A stretch of DNA of 64,000 bases from Saccopteryx bilineata. Taxonomy: Eukaryota > Chordata > Mammalia > Chiroptera > Emballonuridae. The position numbers were made by a program, and so were the translations under genes. The DNA lies in NCBI RefSeq assembly GCF_036850765.1, contig NC_089498.1, positions 48,907,795 through 48,971,794 on the forward strand. Reading direction: 5' to 3'. Below are positions 12,641-25,244 of this stretch, piece by piece (within the stretch, counting starts at the first letter, position 1; the number at the start of each line of letters is the position of its first letter). The notes under the pieces were generated by a model. That model made no database searches, was not told where the DNA came from, and saw only the letters and a list, made by a program, of their open reading frames with translations.

Positions 12641-13059
12641 ATTTTAAACTCAATATGTAAATTATAAGTGTGAGAACGATGTTTTTCCTCTTTTATCCCA
12701 TATCTCTAGTCTTTAACATCTAAGAAATGGAGAGTAAAATTTTTAAATTAATAACTTGTAACTTTGAGGAGCTGTTCAGAAACTTCTTTAGCAGGGACTA
12801 CAAATGTTCCCTTTCAGTAAGGAGATCTGCAACACCTTAAGTCCTGCACAAAGTAGGCTTATGGTTGAACTGAAAAATGGGTCCATGAGGAAGTTTTCTC
12901 TTTTCTAGAAACTGCCTGTATTCAGAATCCTGAACATGAAGTACAAAGTCAAACTAAAAATATTAAATTGATATAACTGATAAAAGTGATGGTGATGTAC
13001 CTTGAGATTCTTACTGAAATAAATTATAAATTAAAAAATATTTTAAAGATATAACAATA

Positions 13060-13374
13060 GCCCTGGCTAGTTGTTTTAGTGGATAGAGTATCAGTCTGGC
13101 ATATAATTCCAAGTTTGATCCCTGGTCAGGGCACACAAGAGAAGCAACCATCTGCTTTTCTCCTCCTCCCTCTTCCTCCTCTCCTCCCACAGCCAGTGGC
13201 TTGATTGGTTTCAGCACTGAGATAGTTCAGTTGGTCTGAGCACATCAGGCTCAGGTGCTAAAAATAGTTTGGTTGATTCAAGCATCAGGCCCAAATGGGG
13301 GTTGCCAGATGGATCCCAGCTGGGGCACATATGGGGATCTGTCTCACTATTCCCCCTCCTCTCACTCAGAAAAA
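13060..13374 (+). mobile_element. tRNA-derived bat SINE, type A, diverged
   Basis: Head gccctggctagttgttttagtgg, B box agtttgatccc, ends ctcactcagaaaaag. Flanked by agatataacaata / agatatggcaata (13047-13059, 13376-13388). Confidence 0.85.
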
Positions 13375-13388
13375 GAGATATGGCAATA

Positions 13389-14109
13389 AAAACAAGAAAA
13401 TCTACTCGGTTAAGAAATGCAATGTTGTACCTTAATTATATTTCCATTCAATTTAAGTCCAACAGTGTGGAGAATGAGAAAGATGTGTAGAACGACTTAA
13501 TTATACAAACATAAAAGATGTGCATCTGCTTAAGAAAACAGATGCAAAATGTAACTGGGAAGGCAGGTGAAATTAGATTATGAGCAACTCTGAAAGACAG
13601 ATGGGGAGTTAGGATTTGATGAAATAAAATAAAAAGCAGAGAATTATCATAAATTCTGGCATAATTGTATTTCATGGCAAAAACACCCTTTAAAAAAGTA
13701 ATAGGAAAGATGGATCAGTAGAAATGGATATAACTAAAGGGAGGAAGCAGTAGAGATTTGCAGAGAAAAATTAATGTCATAGAAATACTACATTTGATTG
13801 CCATTCTGAACATATAGTTCTTAATCTATCTTACAAATTTATACACCTAAGTCAAGTCACTTGAATCCTTTACGACTGTGCTTACTTTTATTTAAATTCA
13901 GAGTGCAGGATTCCATCATCACTTCCTGCAACATATTGATAGTAAGATAGACAATTTTAGATGAAACATAGAAAACTTAACATTTTTAAGTTACATACTC
14001 TTTTTATTTTATTTATTTACAATTATCTTCTTTATGTAAAGTTTGCCAGCTACACATTAGCAGAATAATATGTTTTAAGTTTTGTTTTTTTTTAAAAAAA
14101 CCTTGTTTT
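13389..14109. other. Intergenic, no gene seen
   Basis: A-rich sequence without an assigned repeat; may be further old L1. Confidence 0.4.
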
Positions 14110-15407
14110 TTGCTTCTAGTCGTGAGAGAATAACAGGGTTTGGAATTATCACCCTATAATAAAAAAATTAAAAAATTGAAACCGAAGTAATAAACAACAG
14201 TTTTCAGTCACTAAGGAGCAGACAGCACTGTGATCACTAAGAGGATGAAAACAAGGCAAGTCCTATGAGCCTATGAGCACCATAGCTTTCTGCCCACCAG
14301 CAATTCCTACATTGCAGCAAAGGTAGGGGAACCCAAAGGAAGTTCAGTGGCCTAGTTGACTTAAGGAGACAGAGAACAAGAACAATACAATCTGTGGGCC
14401 AGAACAATGAAGTAAAAGGAGCAACCAAGAGAAAGAGCTCCTGAAATATGAAGATACGTCCTCCTGAAACTTTGGCTAAATAATAATTTTAATAATAATT
14501 TTAAATTTCATTTTATTTGGCTAAATAATAATAGAATTCCAGAGGAGTGGACAAAGTAAAACTTTCAAAGGAAAATAACTGCCAAGGTACAAGAAGTAAA
14601 GCCATTTGTAGAGTATACATAGGGATTAATATGAGTTCCTACCAACCAGGACGGAGGACCCTTTGTGAACACATGGGAATTCAGTAGAGACCTCAGACAG
14701 TGTATGCCTCAGCAGCAGGGCTAAACTGCCTTAGAAGAGATAGAAAGGCCTCAAAACAATCAAACTTAGCTGAAAGTAAATTAACTGACTGCCAAAAGAT
14801 TTCCAACCCTTATTTAAGGGAGTAAAATAGAATTCAGCACTCAGCAGTGCAAAATTCAAAGTGTTACCCAATAAAAATTTAGGAGTATTGAACTAAAGCA
14901 AGAAAATACAACCCTGAATCAGAAGACAGTCAATCTATAGAACAAATTCACAAATGGCAGAGATAATTAAATAAGCAGAAAGTATGTTAAAACAGGTATT
15001 AAAGTATGTGTACAGTGTTAAGAGGATTGAAGGAAAACAAAAATAAGGAAGGAAGATACAAAGATATAAAATAGACCTAAATGGAATTTCTAGAGATGAG
15101 AAATATAGCATCCAAAAAAAAAAATGCACCATATATATATATAGTTACAGCTGATTAGAGAGTGCAAAAGAAAAGATTTGTGAACATGAAGCCATTGGAA
15201 AAGAAACTCAAATAGCCTGACAAGGTCGCTAGCTTGAGCCCCAGGTCACTGGCTTGAGCACGGGGTCACTTGCTCTGCTGTAGCCCCTTGGTCAAGGCAC
15301 ATATGAGAAAGCAATCAATGAGTAACTAAGATGCCACAAAGAAGAATTGATGCTTCTTATCTCTCTCCCTTCCTGTTTGTCCCTTTCTGTCCCTCTCTCT
15401 GACTCTG

Positions 15408-15451
<44 letters not shown>

Positions 15452-15808
15452 TCTCTCAAATAAAACACACAGAGAAAAACACTGGGGAAAAAGAACACAG
15501 CTTCAGTGACTTGTGAGTCAATTGCAAGTGGTCAACATATATCTAGTTAGCCAGAAAAGGTAAAGCACAGAAGAGATTTGAAGAAATCACAGACATAATT
15601 TTTTGAAATTTGATGTAAACTATATATATACTGACCCCAGAAGCCTGTAGAGTTCCAAATAAAATACACACAAAAACACAACATTCACCCAAATCAAATC
15701 GCTGAAATTACTGACAAAAATAATATTTAAAAACATTAAGTATAAAGAAACAGAGATATATTATATACTTATCAGAAACTAGCATAATTCCATGTATATA
15801 AAGAATAA
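14110..15808 (+). mobile_element. Older L1, left part (5' UTR/ORF1 region)
   Basis: Diverged L1-like text, with ORF1-like segments near 15060-15120 and again at 15770-15808. It continues at 23663-25040 after removal of the young L1, so it is one old element split by a later insertion. A SINE remnant lies in it at 15213-15447. The left edge is approximate. Confidence 0.65.
15213..15447 (+). mobile_element. Type B SINE, internally deleted
   Basis: Starts within the SINE body (gcctgacaaggtcgctagcttgag) and runs through the CT-rich part into a (CA)n microsatellite at 15410-15448. Confidence 0.75.
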
Positions 15809-18214
15809 TGAAGATGACGTCAGAGTAATGGCGGGGTAGGAAGCGATACCGATAAATCTCCCCCAAAACTCAACAAGATCTTCAACCAGAAACAGAAAAA
15901 CCTATCCTTGGAGCCTCCAGATGTTTCGCAATACACCCGAAGGTATGGTCGCGCAAAAAATTGGCTAAATATATAACCAAACCCCAAAGGAATTAGGGAG
16001 TAAGAAATGCTCCGCATTTCTCACTAACCTAAACAGGGCAGCTTTCTCTGGGATCTGTGAATATAGAAACTGAGGCGGGCAAAGGGGGTGAATAGATCCA
16101 GACCGCAGCACAAACGGCTGAAACAGGCTGTGGCACGGAGATCCAAGCTGAGGAAAAACTGTTCCTGTGGCAACCCGGGCAATACAAGCTAACACTCGCG
16201 CCAAACCCAGACAAAGAAAGACAAGCGGGGCAGCCATTTTACCCGATCTCCTGGTCGGCACGCGCAGATAGTGGGCGAGATATTTCTTCCAAAGCCCTGG
16301 GAGTGGGTGCCCGTGTTACCCCACAGAGAGGCAGAGGCAGAGTCAGAGGCCTTTGTGTGGGCTGAAAGCAGAATCTCTGGGCAGCCCCAGCGCCTTGGGA
16401 AAGCCACGCACAGGAGGGAGCGAGAACTAATTCCAATGGTGGAAATTTTCCGTGCTGGTGGGGGTTTCCTCAGCGGCCGGGAAACGCGGCCAGCCTGATA
16501 TCCTGGTCTGCGCGTGCAGATAGCGAGAGATTCCTCCGAGTGCCTCGGCAGTGGGCGCCCATGTTATCGCAGAGAGGGGCAGAGTCAGGGGCCTTTGTGT
16601 GGGCCAAAGCAGAATCTCGGGCCGCCCCAGCGCCTTGCAAAAGCCGCGCACGGGGACGGAGCGAGAGCCAATTCCAACTCTGGAACTTTTCCATGCGGCT
16701 GGGGGTTTCACTCAGAGCGTGAGACTGCCGGCCGGATATCCTGGTCTGTGCGTGCAGATAGTGAGTGAGAGTTTCCTCCAAGTGCCCTGGGAATGGGCGC
16801 CCTCTTGTGTTACTGGACAGAGTGGCAGAGCCAGAGGTCTTTGAATGGGCGGAAAGCCTGTCTGATTATGCTAGCAGCTATGACTAACTGAGCCTTACCC
16901 AGAGCCCTGTGCTGAGTGGACATAGAGTGGGGAGTTGCCAGCTCTTTGAGCCTCTTACTATCCAGGCAGAGGCAGCAGCAACCCCATAGCTGGATTATCA
17001 GGCTACTAATTGAGGAAGGAAAGACTAGGAGAAAAGCTCCAGGAACACAGACTCTCTCACTGTCGGAGCCTATAAATGCTAATGAGCCTCGACTGCCAAC
17101 AAGACTAAAGCACAATACATGACATCGCCATAGAGACTTATCAACTGCAAACCTCTACCTGAGTGTGCCAAAGGGGCAGAACCTGGGATACAGAGTCACC
17201 AACCAGGAAGAGGGAGAGAAAAGAAAAAGCAAGAAGATAACCTCTCAAAATCAAGAATAATACGCAGACTTTATAACCTATCCTATTTTATTATATTTGT
17301 TCGTTTGTTTCTCCTATCTTCATTCTTGATATTTTTTTTCCTCTTCCAATTTGGCTGATTAACTCTCTGCCAGTCTTACTCTCTCTTCTCCTTGAACTAC
17401 ACTACCCATAAGTGTTACATCTCCCATTATCTTTTCTTCCCTCTTCCTTTCTTTCTATGAGGGTTGCACTCCAAAACCCTTAACTCTCTCTCTCTCCTCT
17501 TTTTTCTTTTTTCTTCTTTTAGTGGTTCCCTCTTTTTTTCTCTTTCTCTCTTTCTTTTCTCCCTCTATATTAGTTTCTTCCTTTCTCCTTTACCTCTCCT
17601 CTCATTAAAACCTCAATAACAAACAAATTAACTTATCTGGGACTCAAACTTATGTTTGTGGCATTTTGGGGGGTTTTTACTTCACCTTTTTAACTCACTA
17701 GGAGTGCTCCCATCACTGGCTCTCCATTTTATCTAGTTCTTGTTCCACTAAATACAATAGTAATTTTTTAATTTGTCCCTCCATTTTTCTGTTTGCCTTT
17801 TATTCCTCTCATCATAACTCTTAGTCAACCAACACCTAAAAGCAAATAATTTTATTCTTGACCCAAAATTTTTCCTTATTTGCTTTTTGTGGGTCCATAC
17901 CCTCTTCTTTTTTCTTTCTTTCTTTTTTTTTTTTGCCCCTTTATTACTTTTCCCCAATACAGGCCCTCCATTACAGGCATTGTTTGTTATAATTCACAGT
18001 TTATCACAAGATTTTCTCAAGAAAGAGGGGAGAGGAGAGGAGAGGAAAAAAGGAGGGGGGGAATAATTTCCTTTTTTTAAATTTTTATTTTATTTTATTT
18101 TTCTTTATTTCATTACTAATTTTTTTTTAAAAAACCAACTCTTCGATTTTTTAGTGTTTTAACATTTTATTCTTTATTAAATCTCATTAATACTATCAAC
18201 AAAACCATCCTCAG
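15809..18214 (+). promoter_or_regulatory. L1 5' UTR / internal promoter with tandem units
   Basis: GC-rich at first, unlike its surroundings. It begins with a CRE-like tgacgtca (15814-15821) and a YY1-like aatggcgg. Three tandem units begin at about 16250, 16502 and 16740, each opening with cctggtc-g/t-gc-gcagatag; units are 252 and 238 bp, the third cut short near 16860. The distal part (17280-18200) is pyrimidine-rich and then A/T-rich. Promoter activity is inferred from the L1 family, not shown. Confidence 0.8.
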
Positions 18215-19353
18215 ATGCCATTAAGGAAGAGAAAATTGAATATCATGGATACAAAAGAAAGAGAGGTAACACAGCTAGATGAGGAAAAATCTATGGAGAA
18301 AAAATTTAATATATTGGAAACCTTGGAGCTAAATGACAGAGAATTCAAGATAGAAATACTAAAAATCCTCCAAGATATACAAGAAAACACAGAAAGGCAA
18401 TTTAGGGAGCTCAGAAAACAACTCAATGAACACAAGAATATATGTCCAAGGAAATTGAAACTATAAAAACAAATCAAACAGAGATGAAAAACTCAATTCA
18501 CGAGCTGAAAAACGAAGTAACAAGCTTAGCTAATAGAACAGGTCAGATAGAAGAGAGGATTAGTGAAATAGAAGACAAGCAACTTGAGGCACAACAGAGA
18601 GAAGAAGAAAGAGACTCAAAAGTAAAAAAAAAATGAGATAGCCCTACAAAAATTATCTGACTCCATCAAAAAGAATAACATAAGAATAATAAGTATATCA
18701 GAGGGAGAAGAGAGAGAAAATGGAATGGAGAACATACTCAAACAAATAATAGATGAGAACTTCCTAAGCCTGTGGAAAGAACTAAAGTCTCAAGTTCAAG
18801 AAGCAAACAGAACTCCAGTTTTCTTAACCCCAACAAACCTACTCCAAGACATATCATAATGAAATTGGCACAAACCAACAGCAAAGAAAAAATTCTCAAG
18901 GCAGCCAGGGAAAAGAAGAATACAACATATAAAGGAAGGCCCATTAGATTATCATCAGATTTCTCAGCAGAAACTCTACAAGCTAGAAGAGAGTGGACCC
19001 CAATATTTAAAGTCCTGAAAGAGAGGAACTTTCAGCCACGAATACTATACCCATCAAAGCTATCCTTCAAATATGAAGGAGAAATAAAAACATTCACAGA
19101 TACAGAAAAGATGAGGGAATTTATCATCAGAAAACCCCCACTCCAGGAATTACTAAAGGGGGTTCTCCAATCAGATACAAAGAACAAAAAAAAAAAAAAC
19201 AGAGCCACAAGTAAAAGCTCCAAGAAGAACACAATAAAACCAAATTTAAACTGTGACAACAACAAAAAGAAAGGGGGGGGGAGAAGATGGAAATTAACAG
19301 TAGCAAAGGACGATGGAGTGCAAAAGTACTCACAAAATAGTTCGCTACAATGA
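18215..19353 (+). pseudogene. L1 ORF1 (RNA-binding coiled-coil protein), frameshifted
   Basis: The original reading frame opened at ATG 18215 and ended near 19353, about 380 codons. The N-terminal two thirds is a Lys/Glu-rich coiled coil; the C-terminal part has the ORF1p chaperone-domain block, with FSAETLQARREW, ILYPSKLSFKYEGE and EFIIRKPPLQELLKG. At least three frame breaks are visible: around 18442-18466, at an A-run near 18627-18636, and near 18820. Its normal role is to bind L1 RNA as a trimer and aid target-primed reverse transcription. Confidence 0.9.
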
Positions 19354-19542
19354 ACAGGGTAGGAACCCTTTCCATTACTTAAAGGTAACCACTATTGAAA
19401 AAACCACCACAGAAGCACATGAAATAAAAAAGATTGCAACAGAGGAAAGATGTATGGAATACAACCAAATAAAAACAAAAGATAGAAAAACGAAAGAGAA
19501 GGATCAAACAAGACACAAAACTAACAGAAAGCAAGATAAAAA

Positions 19543-22500
19543 ATGGCAATAGGGAATTCACAAGTGTCAATACTTACACTAAATGTAAACGGATTAAACT
19601 CATCAATAAAAAGGCACAGAGTAGCAGAATGGGTTAAAAAAGAAAATCCAAGTGTATGTTGCCTACAGGAAACTCATCTAAGTAACAAGGATAAAAACAA
19701 ATTCAAAGTGAAAGGCTGGAAAACAATACTCCAAGCAAATAACATCCAAAAAAAAAGCAGGCGTAGCAATACTCATATCTGATAATGCTGACTACAAGAC
19801 AGCAAAAGTACTCAGAAACAAAAATGGACATTTCATAATGGCTAAGAGGACACTGAATCAAGAAGACATAACAATTCTTAATATATATGCACCAAACCAA
19901 GGAGCACCAAAATATATAAGACAGCTACTTATTGACCTTAAAACAAAAACTGACAAAAATACAATCATACTTGGAGACCTCAATACACCACTGACGGCTC
20001 TAGATCAGTCATCCAAACAGAGAATCAATAAAGACATAGTGGCCTTAAACAAAACACTAGAGCACCTGGATATGATAGACATCTACAGGACATTTCATCC
20101 CAAAGTGACTGAGTATACATTTTTCTCCAGTGTACATGGATCATTCTCAAGAATTGACCATATGTTGGGCCACAAAAACAACATTAGCAAATTCAGAAAA
20201 ATCGAAGTTGTACCAAGCATATTTTCTGATCATAAAGCCTTGAAACTAGAATTCAACTGCAAAAAAGAGGAAAAAAATCCCACAAAAATGTGAAAACTAA
20301 ACAACATACTTTTAAAAAATGAATGGGTCAAAGAAGAAATAAGTGCAGAGATCAAAAGATATATACAGACTAATGAAAATGACAATACGACATATCAGAA
20401 TCTATGAGATGCAGCAAAAGCAGTGATAAGAGGGAAGTTCATATCACTTCAGGCCTATATGAACAAACAAGAGAGAGCCCAAGTGAACCACTTAACTTCA
20501 TACCTTAAGGAACTAGAAAAAGAAGAACAAAAAAACCCCAAATCCAGCCGAAGAAAGGAGATAATAAAAATCAGAGCAGAAATAAATGAATTAGAGAACA
20601 GAAAAACTATAGAAAAAATTAATAGAACAAGGAGCTGGTTCTTTGAAAAGATCAACAAAATTGACAAACCCTTGGCAAGACTTACCAAGGAAAAAAGAGA
20701 AAGAACTCATATAAACAAAATCCAAAATGAAAGAGGAGAAATCACCACGGACACCGTAGATATACAAAGAATTATTGTAGCATACTATGAAAAACTTTAT
20801 GCCACTAAATTCAACAACCTAGAAGAAATGGATAAATTCCTAGAACAATACAACCTTCCTAGACTGAGTCAAGAAGAAGCAGAAAACCTAAACAGACCTA
20901 TTAGTAGAGAAGAAATAGAAAAAACCATTAAAAACCTCCCCAAAAATAAAAGTCCAGGCCCTGATGGCTATACCAGCAAATTTTATCAAACATTCAAAGA
21001 AGACTTGGTTCCTATTCTACTCAAAGTCTTCCAAAAAATTGAAGAAGAAGCAATACTTCCAAACACATTTTATGAGGCCAACATAACCCTCATACCAAAA
21101 CCTGGCAAGGATGGCACAAAAAAAGAAAACTACAGACCAATATCTCTAATGGATACAGATGCTAAAATACTAAACAAAATACTAGCAAATCGAATACAAC
21201 AACATATTAAAAAAATAATACATCATGATCAAGTGGGATTCATCCCAGAATCTCAAGGATGGTTCAACATACGTAAAATGGTTAACGTAATACACCATAT
21301 CAACAAAACAAAGAACAAAAACCACATGATCTTATCAATAGACGCAGAAAAGGCTTTCGATAAAATACAACACAATTTTATGTTTAAGACTCTCAACAAA
21401 ATGGGTATAGAAGGAAAATATCTCAACATGATAAAGGCCATATATGATAAACCATCAGCTAACATCATATTAAATGGCACTAAACTGAAGGCTTTCCCCC
21501 TTAAATCACGAACAAGACAGGGTTGTCCACTCTCTCTACTCTTATTTAATGTGGTACTAGAGGTTCTAGCCAGAGCAATCAGACAAGACAAAGAAATAAA
21601 AGGCATCCATATCAGAAAAGAAGAAGTAAAGGTATCACTTTTTGCAGATGATATGATCCTATACATCGAAAACCCCAAAGAATCCACAAAAAGACTACTA
21701 GAAACAATAAGCCAATACAGTAAGGTCGCAGGATACAAAATTAACATAAAGAAGTCAATAGCCTTTCTATATGCCAACAATGAAACAATTGAGAATGAAC
21801 TCAAAAGAATAATCCCCTTCACGATTGCAACAAAAAAAATAAAATACTTAGGAATAAACATAACAAAGAATGTAAAGGACTTATATAATGAAAACTATAA
21901 ACCATTGTTAAGGGAAATTGAAAAAGATATAATGAAATGGAAGAATATACCTTGTTCTTGGTTAGGAAGAATAAATATAATCAAGATGGCTATATTACCC
22001 AAAGCAATATACAAATTTAATGCAATTCCCATCAAACTTCCAATGACATTTTTTAAAGAAATAGAGCAAAAAATCATCAGATTTATATGGAACTATAAAA
22101 AACCCCGAATAGCCAAAGCAATCCTAAAGAAAAAGAATGAAGCTGGGGGCATTACAATACCTGACTTCAAACTCTATTATAGGGCCACGACAATCAAAAC
22201 AGCATGGTATTGGCAGAAAAATAGACACTCAGACCAATGGAACAGAATAGAAAGTCCAGAAATAAAACCACATATATATATATAGTCAAATAATTTTTGA
22301 TAAAGGGGCCAACAACACACAATGGAGAAAAGAAAGCCTCTTCAATAAATGGTTCTGGGAAAACTGGAAAGCCACATGCAAAAGAATGAAACTGGACTAC
22401 AGTTTGTCCCCCTGTACTAAAATTAACTCAAAATGGATCAAAGATCTAAACATAAGACCTGAAACAATTAAGTACATAGAAGAAGACATAGGTACTCAAC

Positions 22501-23375
22501 TCATGGACCTGGGTTTTAAAGAGCATTTTATGAATTTGACTCCACAGGCAAGAGAAGTGAAGGCAAAAATTAATGAATGGGACTACATCAGACTAAGAAG
22601 TTTTTGCTCAGCAAGAGAAACTGATAACAAAATAAACAGAAAGCCAACTAAATGGTAAATGATATTTTCAAACAACAGCTCAGATAAGGGCCTAATATCC
22701 AAAATATACAAAGAACTCATAAAACTCAACAACAAACAAACAAACAATCCAATAAAAAAATGAGAAGAGGATATGAACAGACACTTCTTCCAGGAAGAAA
22801 TACAAATGGCCAACAGATATATGAAAAGATGCTCATCTTCTTTAGCTATTAGAGAAATGCAAATCAAAACTGCAATGAGATACCACCTCACACCTGTTCG
22901 ATTAGCTATTATTGGCAAGACAGGTAATAGCAAATGTTGGAGAGGCTGTGGAGAAAAAGAAACCCTCATACACTGTTTGTGGGAATGTAAAGTAGTACAA
23001 CCATTATGGAAGAAAGTATGGTGGTTCCTCAAAAAACTGAAAATAGAACTACCTTATGACCCAGCAATCCCTCTACTGGGTATATACCGCCAAAACTCAG
23101 AAACATTGATACGTAAAGACACATGCAGCCCCATGTTTATTGCAGCATTGTTCACAGTGGCCAGGACATGGAAACAACCAAAAAGCCTGTCAATAGATGA
23201 CTGGATAAAGAAGATGTGGCACATATACACTATGGAATACTACTCAGCCATAAGAAATGATGACATCGGATCATTTATAGCAAAATGGTGGGATCTTGAT
23301 AACATGATACGAAGCGAAATAAGTAAATCAGAAAAAACCAGGAACTGCATTATTCCATACGTAGGTGGGACATAA
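19543..23375 (+). pseudogene. L1 ORF2 (endonuclease / reverse transcriptase), disrupted
   Basis: Opens at ATG 19543 and ends at the VGGT stop at 23373-23375. The endonuclease has LTLNVNGLN, CLQETHL, GDLNTPL, FSRIDHMLGH and the final SDH. The reverse transcriptase has [33 protein letters not shown] and the catalytic FADD at 21641-21652. The Cys-rich end ([18 protein letters not shown]) lies near 22935-22990. Breaks: a frameshift at an A-run near 19750; TGA at 20291-20293 and 20406-20408; a frame change at a (TA)n tract ending in TAG near 22285; a further shift near 22655; TGA near 22761. The longest surviving piece is 620 codons (20423-22285). Confidence 0.92.
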
Positions 23376-23662
23376 AAGTGAAACTAAGAGACATTGATAA
23401 GAGTGTGGTGGTTACGGGGGGGTGAGGGGGGAAAGGGAGAGGGAAAGGGAGAGGGGGAGGGGCACAAAGAAAACTAGATAGAAGGTGACAGAGGACAATC
23501 TGACTTTGGGTGATGGGTATGCAACATAATTGAACGACAAGAATACCTGGACTTGTTATCTTTGAATATATGTATACTCATTTATTGATGTCGCCCCATT
23601 AAAAAAATAAAATTATATGTAAATAAAAGAAAAAAAATAAATAAATAAATTCATGCAAAAAA
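23376..23662 (+). mobile_element. L1 3' UTR and A-rich tail
   Basis: Contains a G-rich polypurine stretch (23415-23462), a segment ending ttgatgtcgccccattaaa, and a complex A-rich tail with TAAA repeats. The same 3' end appears at 6353-6780, which links the two copies to one family. Confidence 0.85.
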
Positions 23663-25040
23663 AAAGAATAACAAAAATATGAAATGGGTCAATCTAAAAT
23701 CTATTGTCAGAAAAAATATCTTTCAGAAATGAAGGGAAAGTAAAAATCATTCTCCAATCAGCCCAGGTAGAATTTCTGGGAGCATCTCAAACCTCTTCTA
23801 AGGATGTGCACATCTCCCTCTTCTCCCTCCCCCCTGGTGGAGAAGTTGTATAGTTGTTCACCCTCATTCAATAATCACTAATCATCAGGGAAAGGCAAAT
23901 CAAAATTACTATAAGATACGATCTCACACCTGTTAGAATGATTATTATCAAAAACACAAGAGACAACAGTGTTGTCGAGGATGTATAAAAATTACAAACT
24001 TTATATACTGTTGGTAGAATACAAAATGGTGCAGTTGCTTTGGAAAAGATTATAAAGGTTTCTCAAAAAAGTAAAAATAGAACTACCTGCACTGGCCGGT
24101 TAGCTCAGTGGTAGAGCGTCGTCCTGAGTGCAGGAGTCCCAGGTTCGATTCCCAGCCAGGGCACACAGGAGAGGCGCTCATCTGCTTATCCACCCCTCCC
24201 CCTCTCCTTCCTCTCTGTCTTTCTCTTCCCCTCCTGCAGCCAAGGCTCCATTGGAGCAAAGTTGGCCTGGGCACTGAGGATGGCTCTATGGCCTCTGCCT
24301 CAGGTGCTAGAATGGCTCTGGTTGCGGCAGAGCAAAGGCCCAGATGGGCAGAGCATCGCCCCCTGGTGGGCATGCCGGATGGATCCCGGTCGGGTGCATG
24401 CGGGAGTCTGTCTGACTGCCTCCCTGTTTCCAACTTCAGAAAAAATACAAAAAATAAATAAATAAATAAATAAAAATAGAACTACCATGGGATCTAGCAA
24501 TCCCATTTCTGTGTATACATCCACGATATTTTAAATGAAGATCTTGACAAGATCTATGCGCTCCTGGTTCATTCCAGTATTATTCACAATAGCTGAGGTA
24601 TGGAAGCAACCTAAATGTTCACTGATGAAGAGACAGATAAGAAACATGTGGCATATACACACAATGGCACACTATTCAGACTTAAGGAAAAGACATCCTG
24701 CCATATGCAACAGCATACATGAACCTAAGGACATTATACCAAGTGAAATAAACCAGTCACAGAAGGTCAAAGGTGGCATAATTCCACGTATATGAAGTAC
24801 ATAAAATAGTCAAACTCATGGATACAAAGAGTAGCATGTGGCTTCTGGGGGCTGGGGGAAGGGGAAAAGGAGAGTTGTTCAATAGTTATAAAGTTTCAGT
24901 TAAGCAAGAAAATAAAGTTTCAGAGATCTTCTCTGCAAACATAGTTCATATAGTTCACAATATTGTACAATACACTTAAAAATTCATTAAGAGGGTAGAT
25001 CTCATATTAAATGTCCTAACCACAACTTAAAAAATGAAGA
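23663..25040 (+). mobile_element. Older L1, right part (ORF1 and ORF2 3' end, 3' UTR)
   Basis: Resumes at the point of interruption with ORF1 text (atatctttcagaaatgaagg near 23720), then jumps to ORF2 C-terminal text near 23880 (ctcacacctgttagaatg, then the lines corresponding to PCYSSIPVLFTIAEVWKQPK-type sequence at 24540-24780) and a 3' UTR. No intact frame. Split again by the SINE at 24088-24471. Confidence 0.75.
24088..24471 (+). mobile_element. tRNA-derived bat SINE, long type (A)
   Basis: Head ggccggttagctcagtggta (A box) and gttcgattccc (B box), body ending ccaacttcagaaaaaatac, A/TAAA tail. A perfect 16-bp duplication, taaaaatagaactacc, flanks it (24072-24087 and 24471-24486). Inserted in the old L1 ORF2 end. 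Confidence 0.95.
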
Positions 25041-25244
25041 AATGAAGGCAAAATAAAGGCGTGGTGGTTTTTTTTTTCAGACACTGATCACTAGCAGATC
25101 TGCAAACCAAGCAATGCTCACGGAAGTTCCTCAGGACAAAGGAAATAAGACAAAGCTAAGTAAAGGCAAGGTCTTTCAAGCTTCTAACCAAAGAGACAAA
25201 ATAATAACAATGTCAACAACAATTTATTATTAATAATAATAGTA

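Larger units (their letters stand above)
15809..23662 (+). mobile_element. Nearly full-length LINE-1, recently inactivated
   Basis: A 7.9-kb L1 with 5' UTR, broken ORF1, broken ORF2, 3' UTR and A-rich tail. A candidate 9-bp target-site duplication, aaagaataa, flanks it (15800-15808 and 23663-23671). It starts with a tgacgtca/ATGGCGG promoter-like segment. It sits inside an older L1 in the same orientation, whose ORF1 sequence resumes on both sides. The lesions are few relative to length, so the insertion is geologically young but not retrotransposition-competent. Confidence 0.93.

Noticed and set aside
16029..16844. Several overlapping frames of 60-105 codons
   Set aside because: They fall in the GC-rich tandem part of the L1 5' UTR, where stops are rare on both strands.
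20423..22285. 620-codon open frame that could be called a host gene
   Set aside because: It is L1 ORF2 reverse transcriptase (FADD motif, endonuclease text upstream, L1 3' UTR downstream) with breaks on both sides.
24083..24461. Pair of 115-codon frames on opposite strands (similar pairs at 27221-27581, 36868-37224, 42933-43295, 44452-44775)
   Set aside because: All lie within type A SINEs, whose GC-rich body happens to be open on both strands; the same peptide recurs in every copy.
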